DNA of 64,000 nucleotides from a virus, in IMG/VR virus record IMGVR_UViG_3300010885_026736, positions 1-64,000 of that record; one strand, written 5' to 3'. The notes beneath the pieces were generated by a model, which was not told the origin of the DNA, did not search any database, and was given only the letters and a program-made list of their open reading frames with translations. Positions 62,826 through 64,000 of this stretch are shown here, piece after piece (the stretch's first letter is position 1; the number at the start of each line of letters is the position of its first letter). The position numbers and the translations under genes are program-made.

Positions 62826-62988
62826 CTGTGTCCTCTGGATTAAACAAAGTTTTTGCTACTTCAATTTTCTTTGATGCTAGAATCTGTGTAACACGTTCTT
62901 TCATTAAAGCATCAACTGCGTTTTGAATGTTGGTAATATCGCCATCAATAGCAAAATCAATGATATCTGATACGCTGTAATCTGACAT
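62818..62988 (-). CDS. 67: Prohead core protein gp67
   Basis: 56 residues: MSDYSVSDIIDFAIDGDITNI... then a Lys/Glu-rich helix and an acidic end (NPEDTDA). GGAG lies seven bases before ATG. Position right after the portal gene and the small acidic/helical nature match T4 gp67 (about 80 residues). The stop overlaps the start region of the next gene. Upstream bases contain imperfect late elements (CATAAATA, AATAAATA). Confidence 0.7.
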   Translation of the reverse strand: MSDYSVSDIIDFAIDGDITNIQNAVDALMKERVTQILASKKIEVAKTLFNPEDTDA

Positions 62989-63024
62989 TTTTAATCTCCG
63001 TTCAACAGTATTTATTATTTATGA

Positions 63025-64000
63025 TTATTGACTTAGCTGAGGTTCTTGAGGCCCCTGCTGACCCCCTGGAGCAGCTCCTGGCTGGCCTTGATCCATTCCA
63101 GGAGGCTGTAATTCAGCTTGTTGTTCCATTTGTTGCTTTTGCAATTCAAAATTCTTTTGTGCATCTAGTTGCATCTCAACATCCATTTGCTTAACATCTT
63201 CATCAGTTAGTTGAAGGATATTTTTCTTCACCCATTCTTCTGAATAATACTTACCCACAAAAGGATCAATTAAACTAAGTGTATTAATTCTATTTGTAAT
63301 GATTTCAGATTCTTTTAATTCAGCGAAGTAATTGTCTACTTGGAAATCAAAATGAATTTTATTCTTGATATCATTCCATTCACTATCAGCAATGACACCT
63401 GTTAGTATTAGTTGCTTTTCAAGAGCTTTGAGGAATAGCCCTGAGAATTTTGTTCTTAAACGAAGGATAAACTTTTGAAACTTTAGTTCATCACGAGTGA
63501 TTTCTGAAGAACGACCAAGGTTAAATCCAGAGTCGCTGATCATACGTGATACAGGAACATTTAATGATTGGTATAGCTTCTTTTCAAAGTATTCAACGTC
63601 TGCTAGCTCACCTAGATTTTGACCTGAAGGTAGAGTCGTTACTTGAGTTCCGCCGCCGCCTTCACGACGAGGGAACCAATAGTCTTCAAGCATAGTCATG
63701 AACTTACGGTCATCACGAACATTACCTGTGGTAGCATCATAAATCAAACGATTCTTATGCTTGACCATGACTTCACGGACGTATTGTTCTGCCTTCATTT
63801 TAGGAAGGTTGCCAACGTCAATACTAAAGATACGACGTTCTGGAGCACGACTAATACGATAGATTACTGTAGCATCTTCTAGAATGCGAAGTTGATTTAG
63901 AGGCTTGATAGCCTTGTGTAAGTAACCTAGAACAATTTTGTTGTCCTTATCTACAACACCTGAAGTAACGTGAAGAATAGAATCCTTGGCAATCTGCAGC
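63025..64000 (-). CDS. 20: Portal vertex protein gp20, C-terminal part
   Basis: The frame is open to the right edge; about 325 C-terminal residues are present. RRIFSIDVGNLPKMKAEQYVREVMVKHKNRLIYDATTGNVRDDRKFMTMLEDYWFPRREGG is nearly the T4 gp20 sequence, followed by SQNLGELADVEYFEKKLYQSLNVPVSRM. The Gln/Pro/Gly-rich tail (QMEQQAELQPPGMDQGQPG) is an extension. The dodecameric portal starts head assembly and passes the DNA. Confidence 0.95.
   Translation of the reverse strand, partial: LQIAKDSILHVTSGVVDKDNKIVLGYLHKAIKPLNQLRILEDATVIYRISRAPERRIFSIDVGNLPKMKAEQYVREVMVKHKNRLIYDATTGNVRDDRKFMTMLEDYWFPRREGGGGTQVTTLPSGQNLGELADVEYFEKKLYQSLNVPVSRMISDSGFNLGRSSEITRDELKFQKFILRLRTKFSGLFLKALEKQLILTGVIADSEWNDIKNKIHFDFQVDNYFAELKESEIITNRINTLSLIDPFVGKYYSEEWVKKNILQLTDEDVKQMDVEMQLDAQKNFELQKQQMEQQAELQPPGMDQGQPGAAPGGQQGPQEPQLSQ

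Noticed and set aside
1-64000. Search for CRISPR arrays, transposases, integrase and long direct repeats
   Set aside because: None seen; the only repeated elements are the early promoters, NUMOD3-type protein repeats and tRNA-like sequences.

Overview
The window is part of the genome of a T4-like contractile-tailed phage (Caudoviricetes, T4 superfamily). The evidence is a near-complete T4-type core: DNA polymerase gp43, clamp gp45, clamp loader gp44/62, RegA, helicase gp41, UvsX, UvsY, UvsW, gp46/47, RNase H, late sigma factor gp55, and the head block gp20-67-68-21-22-23. Accessory genes such as hsp20, phoH, mazG, a speD-like gene, peroxiredoxin, FkbM methyltransferase and PhoH-linked nuclease match the marine/environmental branch of T4-like phages rather than enteric T4. 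The host cannot be read directly. Sigma70-type TTGACA/TATAAT promoters and two peptidoglycan hydrolases fit a Gram-negative host. An alphaproteobacterium is only a guess, drawn from a ROSE-like leader and possible leaderless starts.

Layout. Nearly everything is on the minus strand. 1-5.4 kb: virion-associated or late proteins. 5.4-16.9 kb: small early genes, dCMP deaminase, exonuclease, PhoH, esterase, SpeD-like protein, RNase H, glycosyltransferase, glutaredoxin. 16.9-21.6 kb: five tRNA genes among a SleB-type lysis enzyme, a NUC-type nuclease, peroxiredoxin and small genes. 21.6-25.2 kb: early-promoter cassettes including an AAA+ ATPase. 25.2-35.8 kb: replication and recombination core with hsp20 and an M15 endolysin embedded. 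35.9-43.7 kb: a glycosyltransferase plus a complete 7-deazaguanine pathway (folE, queD, queE, queC, queF and a DpdA/TGT-like transglycosylase). 43.7-50.5 kb: gp46/47, gp55, UvsW, UvsY, tail tube. 50.5-54.6 kb: a plus-strand island of small early genes, a split tRNA with a homing endonuclease, two intact tRNAs and a glycosyltransferase. 54.7-64 kb: a papain-like protease, a 750-residue structural protein and the capsid/prohead genes.

The 7-deazaguanine genes form one tightly overlapping run with the clamp and clamp-loader genes. The combination DpdA + QueF predicts that the phage makes preQ1 (or a derivative) and places it in its own DNA, probably to evade restriction. Expression looks T4-like. 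Early genes carry strong sigma70-type promoters, including a ten-member family with an unusually conserved spacer. Late genes carry TATAAATA elements served by gp55. Three homing endonucleases and NUMOD3 repeats show active selfish-element traffic. No stretch longer than about 300 bases lacks a gene, RNA or regulatory element, and I saw no CRISPR array, transposase or integrase.
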